Shown piece by piece: positions 32,815 to 42,346 of a DNA stretch of 48,047 bases (the first letter of the stretch is position 1; the number at the start of each line of letters is the position of its first letter). The notes beneath the pieces are model-generated. The model was not told the DNA's origin and did no database searches. It saw only the letters and a list, made by a program, of their open reading frames with translations. The translations under genes and the position numbers were made by a program. The stretch lies in the NCBI GenBank assembly GCA_028280065.1, contig JANQMN010000098.1, forward strand, positions 1 to 48,047, in the 5' to 3' direction. The stretch comes from Hahella sp. GTDB lineage: Bacteria; Pseudomonadota; Gammaproteobacteria; Pseudomonadales; Oleiphilaceae.

Positions 32815-34085
32815 GCACCTTGTTTCTTACCCTGGCGATCTTCAGTGCGTGGGCGACCTATAACCTGTACTTCCCCGTCTTTACCCACAAACAAGGGGCT
32901 TTGCTGAGCTTTTTTTCAGGTCTGATCATAGGCGAGCTGGCTCTGCACCACATTTTTCTGCAGGTATTGATTACCCTGGGATTCGTCTCCATTGGCGCGG
33001 TAGACGGCAACCTGGGAGTTATTTCTCTGCTGATTCTCTTCGCATCCTGGATCGCCCTGGCGCTTTATTATCTCCAGGCGCATGAAGCACAGCAGAGTTT
33101 TGAAACCGCATTGCAAGCCAATCTGGGCGCGAATTACAAAATGCACATTCGGCCGAGATTTGCGGAGTCGCTTTCAGACAGTATCCGCCACAAACGCCTG
33201 TTACTGCCCTCCACGGCAATGCGTTCATCCCATGTCGAATGCCTAAAGAATATTATCTATCACCAGGTAAATGGGATGCGGCTCAAACTTGACATTCGCA
33301 TGGCCAGGGAACACCGCGCCACGCCTTATCAAACGCCTGCGCCTGTGCTCCTGCAAATCCACGGCGGTGCATGGACCTATCGCATGGGCAGCAAGAATGA
33401 ACAGGCATTGCCCTTGATGAATCATCTTGCCGAGCTCGGCTGGATTTGCGTCAGCATCGACTACCGCCTGTCTCCAAAAGCGACGTTTCCGGAGCATATC
33501 ATTGACTGTAAACGCGCTTTGGTCTGGGTTAAGCAGCATATTGCCGAGTACGGTGGCGATCCGAACTTCATTGTCGTTACCGGAGGTTCGGCAGGCGGCC
33601 ATCTCAGTGCCCTGCTGGCGCTTACCCCGAATTTAGCAGCATTTCAACCGGGATTTGAAGACGCGGACACCCATGTTCAGGGGTGTGTTTCTTTCTACGG
33701 CATTTACGACTTTTTGGATACGCATCAACTCCAGCTTAACAACGGATTGCACAATATTTTGGAGAATTCCATTCTTAAAGAATCCAAAACAGCCAACCCT
33801 GCGCTATATCAGCTTGCTTCTCCAATTCATCATATTTACGAGCAAGCGCCACCCTTCATGATTATCCAAGGTGATAAAGACACCTTGGTTGCGGTATCCG
33901 AATCCCGAGTGTTTGCTGAACATCTGCAGCAAATCTCCGAGCAGCCGGTGGTTTACGTCGAACTTGCCGGAGCGCAGCATGCCTTTGATATGCTGCCGTC
34001 GCTTCGTACGGAGCATACGATAAACGGTATCGAGCGATTTTGCGCCTGGTTGTACAGTCAGCACCTCGAAGCAACCGAAGGTTAG
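32811..34085 (+). CDS. Membrane-anchored alpha/beta hydrolase (HSL-type esterase)
   Basis: A 424-residue protein with two to three N-terminal membrane helices (about residues 1-90) and a hydrolase domain (about 145-420). The oxyanion motif is HGGAW (His184), the nucleophile Ser260 lies in GGSAGG, the acid is probably Asp357 in GDKDTLV, and the base is His390 in GAQHAFD. That is the hormone-sensitive-lipase plan. It starts inside the MATE stop codon (ATGA), so the hydrolase and the exporter are made together. A joint role in detoxifying or exporting an ester compound is an inference from that coupling. Confidence 0.87.
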   Translation: MSTLFLTLAIFSAWATYNLYFPVFTHKQGALLSFFSGLIIGELALHHIFLQVLITLGFVSIGAVDGNLGVISLLILFASWIALALYYLQAHEAQQSFETALQANLGANYKMHIRPRFAESLSDSIRHKRLLLPSTAMRSSHVECLKNIIYHQVNGMRLKLDIRMAREHRATPYQTPAPVLLQIHGGAWTYRMGSKNEQALPLMNHLAELGWICVSIDYRLSPKATFPEHIIDCKRALVWVKQHIAEYGGDPNFIVVTGGSAGGHLSALLALTPNLAAFQPGFEDADTHVQGCVSFYGIYDFLDTHQLQLNNGLHNILENSILKESKTANPALYQLASPIHHIYEQAPPFMIIQGDKDTLVAVSESRVFAEHLQQISEQPVVYVELAGAQHAFDMLPSLRTEHTINGIERFCAWLYSQHLEATEG

Positions 34086-34396
34086 AGGGAACGGCGTTAC
34101 GAACCTCTGTTTCGCTTGATTGTAATAGATTGGCGTTGGCCTGAAGCCGGTCTTGCCTCTCTCCGCGACATAATGAACCGACTCGTCATGCAAAACGGGT
34201 AGATCGATGCGGGGGGGCTATTTTTCATTTCCTGCCGCCGATAGTGGCCACGCCGGGATTAGCCGACTAAAGTTTCCTATACTTGGGTGTTTAATAGGCA
34301 AATTAAGCCATTTTTGAATCGAGATTGGATGGATATCGGGTCGCGCCACCAACTCGCATAAATCATACGGCCCAGTCAGATTAATTGGAGGAAACA
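34086..34396. other. Intergenic region before the TAXI-TRAP operon
   Basis: About 310 bases with no convincing gene. A TATACT at 34278-34283 could be a -10 box, but no good -35 lies at the right distance. A run of seven G residues (34210-34216) has no clear role. A strong ribosome binding site at the right end belongs to the next gene. Confidence 0.4.
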
Positions 34397-35368
34397 ATGA
34401 ATATAAAAAATTTACTCCGAACAATGGTCAGCGCCCTGGCAATTTCTGCAGCACTTGTATTTTCTTCGCAGCTAATGGCGGTGGAAAGAATTGTCTTCGG
34501 TGGCGGTCCGGCTGGCGGAACATTCCAGGTAGTGGCGAATGCAATTCAAGTCTATGGGCCGGTAAAGGCCTCTAAGGACTATAAGCTAAAGGCGCAATCT
34601 TCCGCCGGTTCAATCGAGAACCTGCGCAAAGTCAATCAAGGCAAGTCGGATTTTGGCGTGGTGTATTCAGGACACGTTTATCTGGGTCGGGAAGGACTGC
34701 TTAAAAACGATACTCGAAAATATCTGGACGTCATGGCGGTTTCCTATCTGTATGGAGCACCAGCCCAGTTGGTGGTGCGCAAAGGTTCGGGAATCAAGAG
34801 TGTCAAAGATCTGGTGGGTAAAAGAGTAGGTGTCGGCAACGCCGGCTCCGGCGCGTTTGCCAATTGTGAGTTATTTTTCACTCACCTGGGGGTCTGGGAC
34901 AAAGTAAAACGCAATGCCATGGGTTACAACGATGCTGCGAACGCGTTCGGCAATAAGCAACTCGATGCGTTTTGGTTATTCACCGCCTTTCCAAGCGGCG
35001 CGGTGATCATGGCGGCCCAGACCAATGACATTGATCTGATTGATCTCGGCAAAGATGCGGAAGCAAGCGGTTTCTACGAAAAATACCCCTACTTCTCGAA
35101 ATTGTCAGTCCCGGCGGGGACTTATAAAGGTGTCGATAAGGAAACACCTTCCTTCCAGGATTCTTCGTTGTGGGTAGCCAATTCCAAGGTCCCGGATGCT
35201 ATTGTGTACGATCTTCTCTCCAAGATTTATTCGGAGGAAGGTTTGGCCTACATGAAACAGCAAAAGAAAACCTTCAAGGAAATGGCCATTGCAACCGGGG
35301 TCAACGGAATAGTGACGCCGCTTCACCCAGGCGCGCAAAAGTTCTGGAAAGAGAAAGGCCTGCTGTAG
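34397..35368 (+). CDS. TAXI-family TRAP transporter solute-binding protein
   Basis: A 323-residue periplasmic binding protein with a signal peptide (about residues 1-28, ending QLMA). The mature start ERIVFGGGPAGGTFQVVANA and the later AQSSAGSIENLRKVNQGKSD and GKRVGVGNAGSGAF are hallmarks of the TAXI (TRAP-associated extracytoplasmic immunogenic) family. ATG 34397 has GGAGG 6 bases upstream. It is followed by its fused permease. TAXI systems take up organic acids such as glutamate or 2-oxoglutarate in known cases; the ligand here is unknown. Confidence 0.93.
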   Translation: MNIKNLLRTMVSALAISAALVFSSQLMAVERIVFGGGPAGGTFQVVANAIQVYGPVKASKDYKLKAQSSAGSIENLRKVNQGKSDFGVVYSGHVYLGREGLLKNDTRKYLDVMAVSYLYGAPAQLVVRKGSGIKSVKDLVGKRVGVGNAGSGAFANCELFFTHLGVWDKVKRNAMGYNDAANAFGNKQLDAFWLFTAFPSGAVIMAAQTNDIDLIDLGKDAEASGFYEKYPYFSKLSVPAGTYKGVDKETPSFQDSSLWVANSKVPDAIVYDLLSKIYSEEGLAYMKQQKKTFKEMAIATGVNGIVTPLHPGAQKFWKEKGLL

Positions 35369-35457
35369 AGATCTTTCTATATTCTGGCGGGCGATTACCG
35401 CCCGGCCAAGACTCAAAATGGTAATCGTTGTTTCTCGAATGGAGGCAGGCGAGGATC

Positions 35458-37182
35458 GTGTTTGAAAAGCTTACCAAGGCGGAACAGGTTATCTTCGACC
35501 TGCTGGCCGTTTTCCTCGTCCTGTTTTACTCCTATTCTGCCGTGGTGGAACCGGCAGCCACCCAGTATCACCGTGGCATTTATGTCATTGTCACTTATGT
35601 GCTGGTGTTCCTCCTGTATAGATCAAAAACCACAATTGGCAGAATAATCGACTATATCCTCATACTTGTGTCGATAGGCGCGATTGGTTATTGGATCTAT
35701 AACTTCGAAGTCATTAACTATCGCGCCGGCGCAGAAACCACCCTGGATAAATCCGTGGCCGTTGTCGGTGTGCTCATCGGCGTTGAGCTTGCCAGAAGAG
35801 TGGTTGGTAATATTTTTGTGGTTCTCGGCGGGATCATGCTTCTATATGGTGTATATGGCGAGTATGCGCCGGAACTGATTTCACATGCCGGGGATACTTT
35901 TCCGGATTTGTGTACCAGTATATTTTTTAAAAGCGATGGCGTATTCGGAATCATGGCCAATGTGCTGGCCACCTACGTGATTCTGTTTGTCATTTTCGGC
36001 GCTTTTCTGGAAAAGTGCGGCGCTCACCGCTTTTTCATGGAATGGCCGATGGCGGCTGTCGGCCACAAGATTGGCGGTCCAGGGAAGGTTTCCGTTATTG
36101 CCAGCGGTCTCTTTGGCTCCATTTCAGGAAGCGCGATTGCGAATACCGTGTCAACCGGCGCGTTTACCATTCCACTGATGAAAAAAGCCGGTTTCAAACC
36201 CCATATCGCTGGAGGCATCGAGCCCGCCGCCTCTATTGGCGGAATGTTCATGCCGCCGATCATGGGAGCCGGCGGTTTTATCATGGCGGAGTTTACCGGG
36301 CTGCCCTATTCGCAAATCATGCTGGTCGCTATTTTTCCCGCGTTGATGTATTTCTTCAGCGTGTTTGTCATGGTTCACTACGAGGCCAAAAAGAACAATA
36401 TCGTCGGTGAAAGAAGCGCCAGGAGCGCATTATCCATCTTTAAGAGCGAATGGTTTTATCTGATTCCGTTAACAGCGATTACCGTTCTGATGTTGGCCGG
36501 ATACTCACCCGGATATGCGGCTATCCTGGGTTTGGTGTCCTGTATTGTGGTGAGCTGGTTTCGGAAAGATACCAGGATTGGCTTCAGTGGTTTTGTTCAG
36601 GCCTCAAGAGCCGGGGCGGAGAACAGCCTGAAAATTGGCGCAACCGTCGGGGTTATCGGGATCATTATCGGCGTTCTGACTTACAGTGGTTTGGTGCTGA
36701 CCTTTGCCGATATCGTCATCGAACTTGCCGACGGCAAACTGTTTCTCACCATCCTGCTGATTGCACTTGCCTCGCTGGTGCTCGGCATGGGGGTTCCGGT
36801 TACAGCCGCCTATCTGATTACGGCAGTAGTCGCCGTTCCCGCACTCACTCATCTTGGCGTCAATCCGCTGGCGGCACATATGATCGTCTATTGGCTATCC
36901 CAGGACTCCAACATCACCCCACCTGTTTGTATTGCCGCCTTTGCAGGCGCGACGATCGCTAAAGCAGACATGTGGAAGACCGCTTTTTCCTCCTTTAGAT
37001 TCGCCAAATTCCTCTATCTGGCGCCTTTCCTGTTTGGCTACGTACCTGGCTTTTCACTCAATGGCAGCGCATCGGATATCGCCATCGCGTTTGTGCTGAT
37101 TGCCATCGGCACCTTCGCCTATGCCTGGTTTTTAAGCGGCATTTGGTTGCAACCCTTAAGACGGCAACTCAGTCGGACATAA
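35458..37182 (+). CDS. TRAP transporter permease, 4TM/12TM fusion
   Basis: A 574-residue integral membrane protein in which the small (four-helix) and large (twelve-helix) TRAP subunits are fused, the normal partner of TAXI binding proteins. Conserved blocks are GLFGSISGSAIANTVSTGAF, GGIEPAASIGGMFMPPIMGA and LGMGVPVTAAYLITAVVAVP. A late block reads SQDSNITPPVCIAAFAGA. The start is GTG 35458 with GCGAGG just upstream; a TTG at 35428 in frame is less likely. It lies 89 bases after the binding protein. Its stop is 6 bases from that of the convergent DUF4214 gene. Confidence 0.94.
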   Translation: MFEKLTKAEQVIFDLLAVFLVLFYSYSAVVEPAATQYHRGIYVIVTYVLVFLLYRSKTTIGRIIDYILILVSIGAIGYWIYNFEVINYRAGAETTLDKSVAVVGVLIGVELARRVVGNIFVVLGGIMLLYGVYGEYAPELISHAGDTFPDLCTSIFFKSDGVFGIMANVLATYVILFVIFGAFLEKCGAHRFFMEWPMAAVGHKIGGPGKVSVIASGLFGSISGSAIANTVSTGAFTIPLMKKAGFKPHIAGGIEPAASIGGMFMPPIMGAGGFIMAEFTGLPYSQIMLVAIFPALMYFFSVFVMVHYEAKKNNIVGERSARSALSIFKSEWFYLIPLTAITVLMLAGYSPGYAAILGLVSCIVVSWFRKDTRIGFSGFVQASRAGAENSLKIGATVGVIGIIIGVLTYSGLVLTFADIVIELADGKLFLTILLIALASLVLGMGVPVTAAYLITAVVAVPALTHLGVNPLAAHMIVYWLSQDSNITPPVCIAAFAGATIAKADMWKTAFSSFRFAKFLYLAPFLFGYVPGFSLNGSASDIAIAFVLIAIGTFAYAWFLSGIWLQPLRRQLSRT

Positions 37183-37188
37183 AGCCCT

Positions 37189-38307
37189 TCAATTGCTCAT
37201 CAACATTTCTACGAAAGTTTGCCAATTCTGGTAACTTTCCGAAGTGGCAGATAGCTGCACTCCCCCTCCATGTCCCACTCCACGGGGTTTAGAAAGCAAT
37301 GTTTCCGAGTTGCCTGTGTCCACATAGTCATCGAGCAGATTGAAGTTGGTTATCTGATAACCGGCCACCGAATCGCGCTGATAACGCAGTGCGGAACCGC
37401 TGGCCAACCCTCCTTGTATATGACAATTGATGCATCGGCCTTGAATAATCTGATCGGAAATGCTGGCCTGATAGAAGCTAAAAGCATCAATAGGAGTAAT
37501 GCCAGTGACATTGATCAGCACATTATCGGTTCCCGCCGCGCCTGAGCCGTCAATTGCTGTTAACTGAAGTTCCACGGATTCCGTGGAGCCGCTCTCAACA
37601 GAGGGTGCGATGAAATTTGCATTTGCAACGGAATTATCCGACAGCTCGACAGCTGGGCCGGACAGTTGCGACCACATAAGAGTAACGCCACTTTCCAGAT
37701 CCGCGCCGGATCCATCCAATTCGACTAAATCTTCAGAATTCACTGACTGATCGGCACCGGCATCCGCTACGGGCGGACACTGGGTATAAGCTTCTGATTT
37801 ATCCAGCTCAGTGATTATTCTGGCGACAAGATCGGCGCTATAAAATTCCGGGTTACTGGTATAACAAGCCGCAGCGGTTAACTTATTATCCAAAATTGCT
37901 CGATCATCGGGAAACGCGCCATTGATAAACGCAATGATAAGCTGATCGGGTAACACCAAGCCCAGATTTAACTGATCTTCCCAATATAGCCGCCCGGCTT
38001 CATCCGGCTCCCGGTTGAACAGCCCCAAATAGATGGCGACGACTAGATCGGAGTTGGATAAAACACCATAATTTTCCTGATACTCCGGCTGCTCATTTAC
38101 CAAATTAACCCTAATCTGATCAATGGTGATCAGGCCACCTTCAACCTGGCCGGTCCAATACTCAAGACCCGCAGGATCGGCGGCCCTTCCCAAATAGCCG
38201 ATGTAAAGCTGCTGAATCTGTTCGGATGTCGTTTGTTCTGCGTAACTTATTGAGATAGGAAAAAATATTGCCAGGGCCAGAATTGCTCTCATTGAATGAA
38301 CGTTCAT
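37189..38307 (-). CDS. Exported DUF4214 - PKD-like - cytochrome c fusion protein
   Basis: A 372-residue exported protein. Signal peptide is about residues 1-23 (ending SYAEQ). Two DUF4214 repeats follow (about 25-165), recognised by QLYIGYLGRAADPAGLEYW and YLGLFNREPDEAGRLYWEDQ. A PKD-like beta domain follows (about 180-275; PPVADAGADQSVNSEDLVEL). The C-terminal part has one haem-attachment motif, CINCH (Cys292, Cys295, His296), in RCINCHIQGG. ATG 38307 is preferred to TTG 38349 because the signal peptide then starts normally. DUF4214 repeats are common in surface proteins. A terminal cytochrome suggests extracytoplasmic electron transfer, but no partner is coded nearby. Confidence 0.75.
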   Translation of the reverse strand: MNVHSMRAILALAIFFPISISYAEQTTSEQIQQLYIGYLGRAADPAGLEYWTGQVEGGLITIDQIRVNLVNEQPEYQENYGVLSNSDLVVAIYLGLFNREPDEAGRLYWEDQLNLGLVLPDQLIIAFINGAFPDDRAILDNKLTAAACYTSNPEFYSADLVARIITELDKSEAYTQCPPVADAGADQSVNSEDLVELDGSGADLESGVTLMWSQLSGPAVELSDNSVANANFIAPSVESGSTESVELQLTAIDGSGAAGTDNVLINVTGITPIDAFSFYQASISDQIIQGRCINCHIQGGLASGSALRYQRDSVAGYQITNFNLLDDYVDTGNSETLLSKPRGVGHGGGVQLSATSESYQNWQTFVEMLMSN

Positions 38308-38537
38308 AGCAGGTGGGTCTCTGAAAATGGCTTGATTTCGGTTAGACAAAGTCGGCGACAGTTAGTTCAATCAGTCTTTAGGGATTTCCTTGTTATCAAA
38401 CATATTCGGGACAGCAAACTTGAAATTTCAATCAATATCTTCGGAGCCCCGGTCAATCATGCAACGAGCGTAACGCCGGAAAAGTTTCTGCTTGTACTAC
38501 AAGCAGAATTTGGACAACTCTTGGCTAAGTTTGGCGC

Positions 38538-39551
38538 TTACTCCTGCAAGCCGGACTGTGCCTCTTGGTGCTTTTTTCGCATCTGTTTCTTAATCATCTG
38601 ACGCTTGGCAATGGCTTCTTTCGCTCCTGAACCGATATGTTCCTCGCCGCGGTTTTTTGCCAGTTCTACTTGTTTCTGCCTGTTGGCAAAGCGTTTCATC
38701 TGCTGCTCTGAATGCGTATTCCAACAGTGCGGACATTGAATCCCAGGTTGATAGTAATCGCTTTGCTTGTCTTCATCGTTAATCGGCATACGGCAGGCAT
38801 GGCACTGATCGTAGTGTCCCTTTTGCAACTGATGGTCCACCGTGACCCGGTTGTCGAAGACGAAACACTCTCCCTCCCACCTTGTCTCTTCTTCCGGCAC
38901 TTCTTCCAGGTATTTCAGAATACCGCCCTTTAGGTGGTAAACGTCTTCAAAACCCAGCTCTTTTAGATACGCCGTAGACTTTTCACAGCGGATCCCGCCC
39001 GTACAGTACATCGCCACTTTTTTGTGCTTGGCAGGATCTAGCTGTGACTTAACGTAGTCCGGAAACTCCCGGAAAGTTTCGGTGTTGGGATTAAGCGCAT
39101 CCTGAAATTTACCGATCTGCACTTCATAGTCATTGCGGGTGTCGATGAGCACGACTTCCGGGTCGCTGATTAGCGCATTCCAGTCCTTTGCCTCGATATA
39201 AGTACCGACAGTCTTCCGGGGATCTACCCAGTCCACGCCCATCGTCACAATCTCCCGCTTGAGCTTTACCTTGGTGCGATAAAACGGCATGGAGTCATCG
39301 AGGGATTCCTTATAGTCCAAATCCGCCAGCCGCGGATCATCCCGCAAATGGGCCAGCAGCCTGTCGATGCCATTTCGGCTTCCCGCCACCGTACCGTTAA
39401 TTCCTTCTTTTGCCAATAACAGAGTTCCTTTCACACTATTTTCCTGCATGACATCAAGCAGCGGTTGACGCAGTTTTTCAAAATCGGAGAGTTCAACAAA
39501 TTTATACAGTGCGCAAACGACAATCTTGTCTGCAGAAGTGGCATTTTCCAT
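38538..39551 (-). CDS. trhO: TrhO, tRNA uridine(34) hydroxylase (rhodanese family)
   Basis: A 337-residue YceA-type protein known to make 5-hydroxyuridine at tRNA position 34 using oxygen. It has an N-terminal acylphosphatase-like region with [19 protein letters not shown], then a rhodanese domain with [16 protein letters not shown] and the active-site loop [14 protein letters not shown]-terminal Cys-x2-Cys pair region ([15 protein letters not shown]) is a likely zinc site. GAGG lies 9 bases before the ATG. It is monocistronic, with gaps of about 150 to 230 bases on each side. Confidence 0.93.
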   Translation of the reverse strand: MENATSADKIVVCALYKFVELSDFEKLRQPLLDVMQENSVKGTLLLAKEGINGTVAGSRNGIDRLLAHLRDDPRLADLDYKESLDDSMPFYRTKVKLKREIVTMGVDWVDPRKTVGTYIEAKDWNALISDPEVVLIDTRNDYEVQIGKFQDALNPNTETFREFPDYVKSQLDPAKHKKVAMYCTGGIRCEKSTAYLKELGFEDVYHLKGGILKYLEEVPEEETRWEGECFVFDNRVTVDHQLQKGHYDQCHACRMPINDEDKQSDYYQPGIQCPHCWNTHSEQQMKRFANRQKQVELAKNRGEEHIGSGAKEAIAKRQMIKKQMRKKHQEAQSGLQE

Positions 39552-39703
39552 TTAGAAATCCTCTAGCGAACCGGAGCGTAAATCCGGAGCAATTAAACGA
39601 GCGCAGTATTATAGCGAAATCTGTTTCACGCGCATCCAGCTTGAGTACTTTTCATCCATTGCTGAAAACCTTGTTTGAAACCTAAGCAAGAACGGCAGTT
39701 ACG

Positions 39704-41488
39704 CTATTGTTCATTCTTCTGTTGTGCCTGCCACAATTGGCTGTAAACACCCTGTTTATCGAGTAATTCAGCATGGGTGCCCGATTCAATAATAGCGCCG
39801 CTCTGCATCACAATAATCGTATCGGCGTCTAACACCGTGGAAAGACGGTGGGCAATCACCAAACTGGTGTGACCGGAAGAGACTTCGTCCAAGGCCGACA
39901 AAATCGCCTGTTCGGACTTGCTGTCCAGCGACGAGGTTGCTTCGTCAAACACCATTATTGGCGGTCGCTTGAGAATGGTTCTGGCGATGGCCACCCGTTG
40001 TTTCTCGCCACCGCTGAGTTTCAAGCCGCGCTCACCGACTATCGTATCCAGCCCCTTGGGCAGCTTCGTTACAAAGTCCGCCAGGTGGGCCAACTCCACT
40101 GCTTCCCAAACTTCCTCATCCGTTGCATCGATCCTGCCATAGCGAATGTTTTCACCGATGCTCGAATTAAACAGCACGGTATCCTGGGGCACGATGCCGA
40201 TGGATTGACGCAGTGACTGTTGCGAGACCTCGCGTATGTCCTGCCCATCGATAAGAATCCGGCCGCTTGTCACTTCATAGAATCGAAACAACAGCTTAAT
40301 CAGTGTCGATTTACCTGCGCCACTGGCCCCGACCACCGCCACTTTCTTCCGTGGGGCGACCCGAAAATTGAACTTATCCAGAATGGTCCGGTTTGACTGG
40401 TATCCAAAGCCGACATCCTGGAACTGTATTTCGCCATTTGTTACCCGTAACACCGGGGCATCAGGCAGATCCTTGACGATCGGAGTCCGCTGCAATAGCA
40501 GAAACATGCGCTCGATATTCGCCAAAGATCCCTTCATTTCGCGATACACAAATCCGAGGAAATTGAGCGGCATAAAAAGCTGCATCATGAAGGCGTTGAC
40601 AAGGACAAAATCGCCAATGGTCATGTCCCCCTGTTGGACCTTCGTCGCAGCCAGTACCATCATGGCGGTCATTGCAGCAGAAACGATTAAGGCCTGGCCG
40701 CCATTTAATGCAAACAGCGACAGCCTGTTTTTACGCCGGGCCATCTCCCAGTCGGCAAGAGCGTGATCATATTGCCCGGCTTCATAGCCTTCGTTGCCGA
40801 AGTATTTCACGGTTTCAAAATTCATCAGGCTGTCTATTGCCCTGGTATTGCTGGCGGAATCCGCACGGTTGGCCTCTCTGACAAATCCTGTACGCCATTC
40901 CGTGGCAAACACTGAAAATCCGATGTAAACAGTCACGGCCACCAAGGTGATCAAGGCAAACCATACATCGTAGTTAATCAATAAAAGCAGAGTTACCATG
41001 CCGATTTCCAGCAAGGTCGGAACAATATTGAACACCATGAAACGCATCAGGAAGCTGATCCCGGAGACTCCGCGTTCAATATCGCGGCTCAACCCGCCGG
41101 TCTGGCGATTGAGGTGAAACTCAAGATCCAAGGCATGCAGATGTTCAAACACGCGAAGGCCGATTCGCCGCATCGCCCTTTCCGTGACGCGGCCGAATAC
41201 GGTATCTCGAAGCTCACTGAAAAGGACATTGGAAAACCGCACAATGCCGTATGCGAGAAGCAAGCCGAGAGGAATAGCAATTAGCTGGCCGGCCTCTTGA
41301 TCCAAATCGTCAACGATATATTTGAGGACGAAGGGTAAGCCGACGCTGGCCATCTTGGCCAACACCAGGCAAACCATAGCCAGAAAAACGCGCCGTTTGT
41401 ATTCAAGCAAGTATGGTAGCAACTCGTTTAAAGTGCGCCAGCTGATGGCAACGGGCTCGACTTCAAAATCGTCTCGGCGACTGCGCAA
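39704..41488 (-). CDS. Atm1/HMT1-type ABC exporter (fused permease-ATPase)
   Basis: A 594-residue half-transporter. Six membrane helices lie in residues 30-310, with the Atm1-type segments LEFHLNRQTGGLSRDIERG and NFETVKYFGNEGYE. The ATPase follows: Walker A GASGAGKST, Q-loop VPQDTVLFNSS, signature LSGGEKQR, Walker B IMVFDEATSSLDS and H-loop IAHRLST. Relatives export glutathione conjugates, thiol compounds or metals. The start is an unusual TTG (41488), backed by GGAG at 6 bases and by the lack of a better in-frame start. It lies 21 bases after the methyltransferase gene, so both are likely in one operon. Confidence 0.9.
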   Translation of the reverse strand: MRSRRDDFEVEPVAISWRTLNELLPYLLEYKRRVFLAMVCLVLAKMASVGLPFVLKYIVDDLDQEAGQLIAIPLGLLLAYGIVRFSNVLFSELRDTVFGRVTERAMRRIGLRVFEHLHALDLEFHLNRQTGGLSRDIERGVSGISFLMRFMVFNIVPTLLEIGMVTLLLLINYDVWFALITLVAVTVYIGFSVFATEWRTGFVREANRADSASNTRAIDSLMNFETVKYFGNEGYEAGQYDHALADWEMARRKNRLSLFALNGGQALIVSAAMTAMMVLAATKVQQGDMTIGDFVLVNAFMMQLFMPLNFLGFVYREMKGSLANIERMFLLLQRTPIVKDLPDAPVLRVTNGEIQFQDVGFGYQSNRTILDKFNFRVAPRKKVAVVGASGAGKSTLIKLLFRFYEVTSGRILIDGQDIREVSQQSLRQSIGIVPQDTVLFNSSIGENIRYGRIDATDEEVWEAVELAHLADFVTKLPKGLDTIVGERGLKLSGGEKQRVAIARTILKRPPIMVFDEATSSLDSKSEQAILSALDEVSSGHTSLVIAHRLSTVLDADTIIVMQSGAIIESGTHAELLDKQGVYSQLWQAQQKNEQ

Positions 41489-41509
41489 GGGCTTCTCCTT
41501 GGGTGGGAT

Positions 41510-42220
41510 TTATTGCTTTGGTCCCGGTATTACCGAAATCGCTTTTTCCAGCGACAGACATAAGCTGTGCAAAAAGTGAATATCCTTGGTGGTCGCCAAG
41601 GCTGTGCGCTCAAAAGCCCATTGCTCGAGCGCGGAGCCGGGCACTTTGTCGAGATGCAAAAAAAGGTGGTGCAATCTTTTCTGCAACGCGCGTAACTGCT
41701 CACTATCTTGGTCAGGCACAAACGCTATCTTCCGATCGTTCGTCAATGCCGATAACTCATATGCATAGAGCATGACCGCTTGCCCCAAGTTCAAGGATGG
41801 CTGTGCCTGGGCCAGCGGAATCGAGGAAACGATGTCGCAGAGATCAATTTCTTCTCCGGACAGCCCCCGGGATTCAGGTCCAAAAACCAATCCAGCATTG
41901 CTTGAAAGTTCTGCCGAACGCCCTTGGAGTATGTGTAACACTCTGTCAGGCGTATAAACTTCACGCTTGGCCAAGCGCTTTTTTGCAGATGTTCCAACTA
42001 CCAAGTCGATATCCAGCAGGGCTGATGACAGGTCGGGGAAGGTGACAACCTGATTCAGCACCTCAGTTGCGCCGTGCGCTAACCATTGGGCAGCGGGTTC
42101 CCGGTGCGCCCTGGAGTTGACCAGGCGCAACCGGTTGAACCCCATGGTCTTGAGGGCTCTGGCAGCCGCACCGACATTCTCCGGTACGGCAGGCTCCACT
42201 AAGATGAAATGCAATTTCAT
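41510..42220 (-). CDS. lasT: LasT/TrmJ-like SPOUT RNA methyltransferase
   Basis: A 236-residue SPOUT-fold (alpha/beta knot) methyltransferase of the TrmH/TrmJ group. The N-terminus FILVEPAVPENVGAAARALK and the NLGQAVMLYAYEL block, with VFGPESRGLS between, form the cofactor-binding knot. Overall layout is closer to E. coli LasT (YjtD) than to TrmJ, with MKLHFILVEPA at the start and SRAHREPAAQW after the first motif. ATG 42220 is chosen from this alignment; longer in-frame extensions lack homology. The RNA target is unknown. The symbol is by resemblance. Confidence 0.8.
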   Translation of the reverse strand: MKLHFILVEPAVPENVGAAARALKTMGFNRLRLVNSRAHREPAAQWLAHGATEVLNQVVTFPDLSSALLDIDLVVGTSAKKRLAKREVYTPDRVLHILQGRSAELSSNAGLVFGPESRGLSGEEIDLCDIVSSIPLAQAQPSLNLGQAVMLYAYELSALTNDRKIAFVPDQDSEQLRALQKRLHHLFLHLDKVPGSALEQWAFERTALATTKDIHFLHSLCLSLEKAISVIPGPKQ

Positions 42221-42346
42221 AATTTCGATGAAGTGACTCGGGCTGAAAGGCAATCCTTCGAAGCACAACTTTGGATTTGCTAAACAACTGGGATGGTTTA
42301 TTTTGTATCCCATAACAACAAAAAAGCATAACAACGGGGAGCACCA

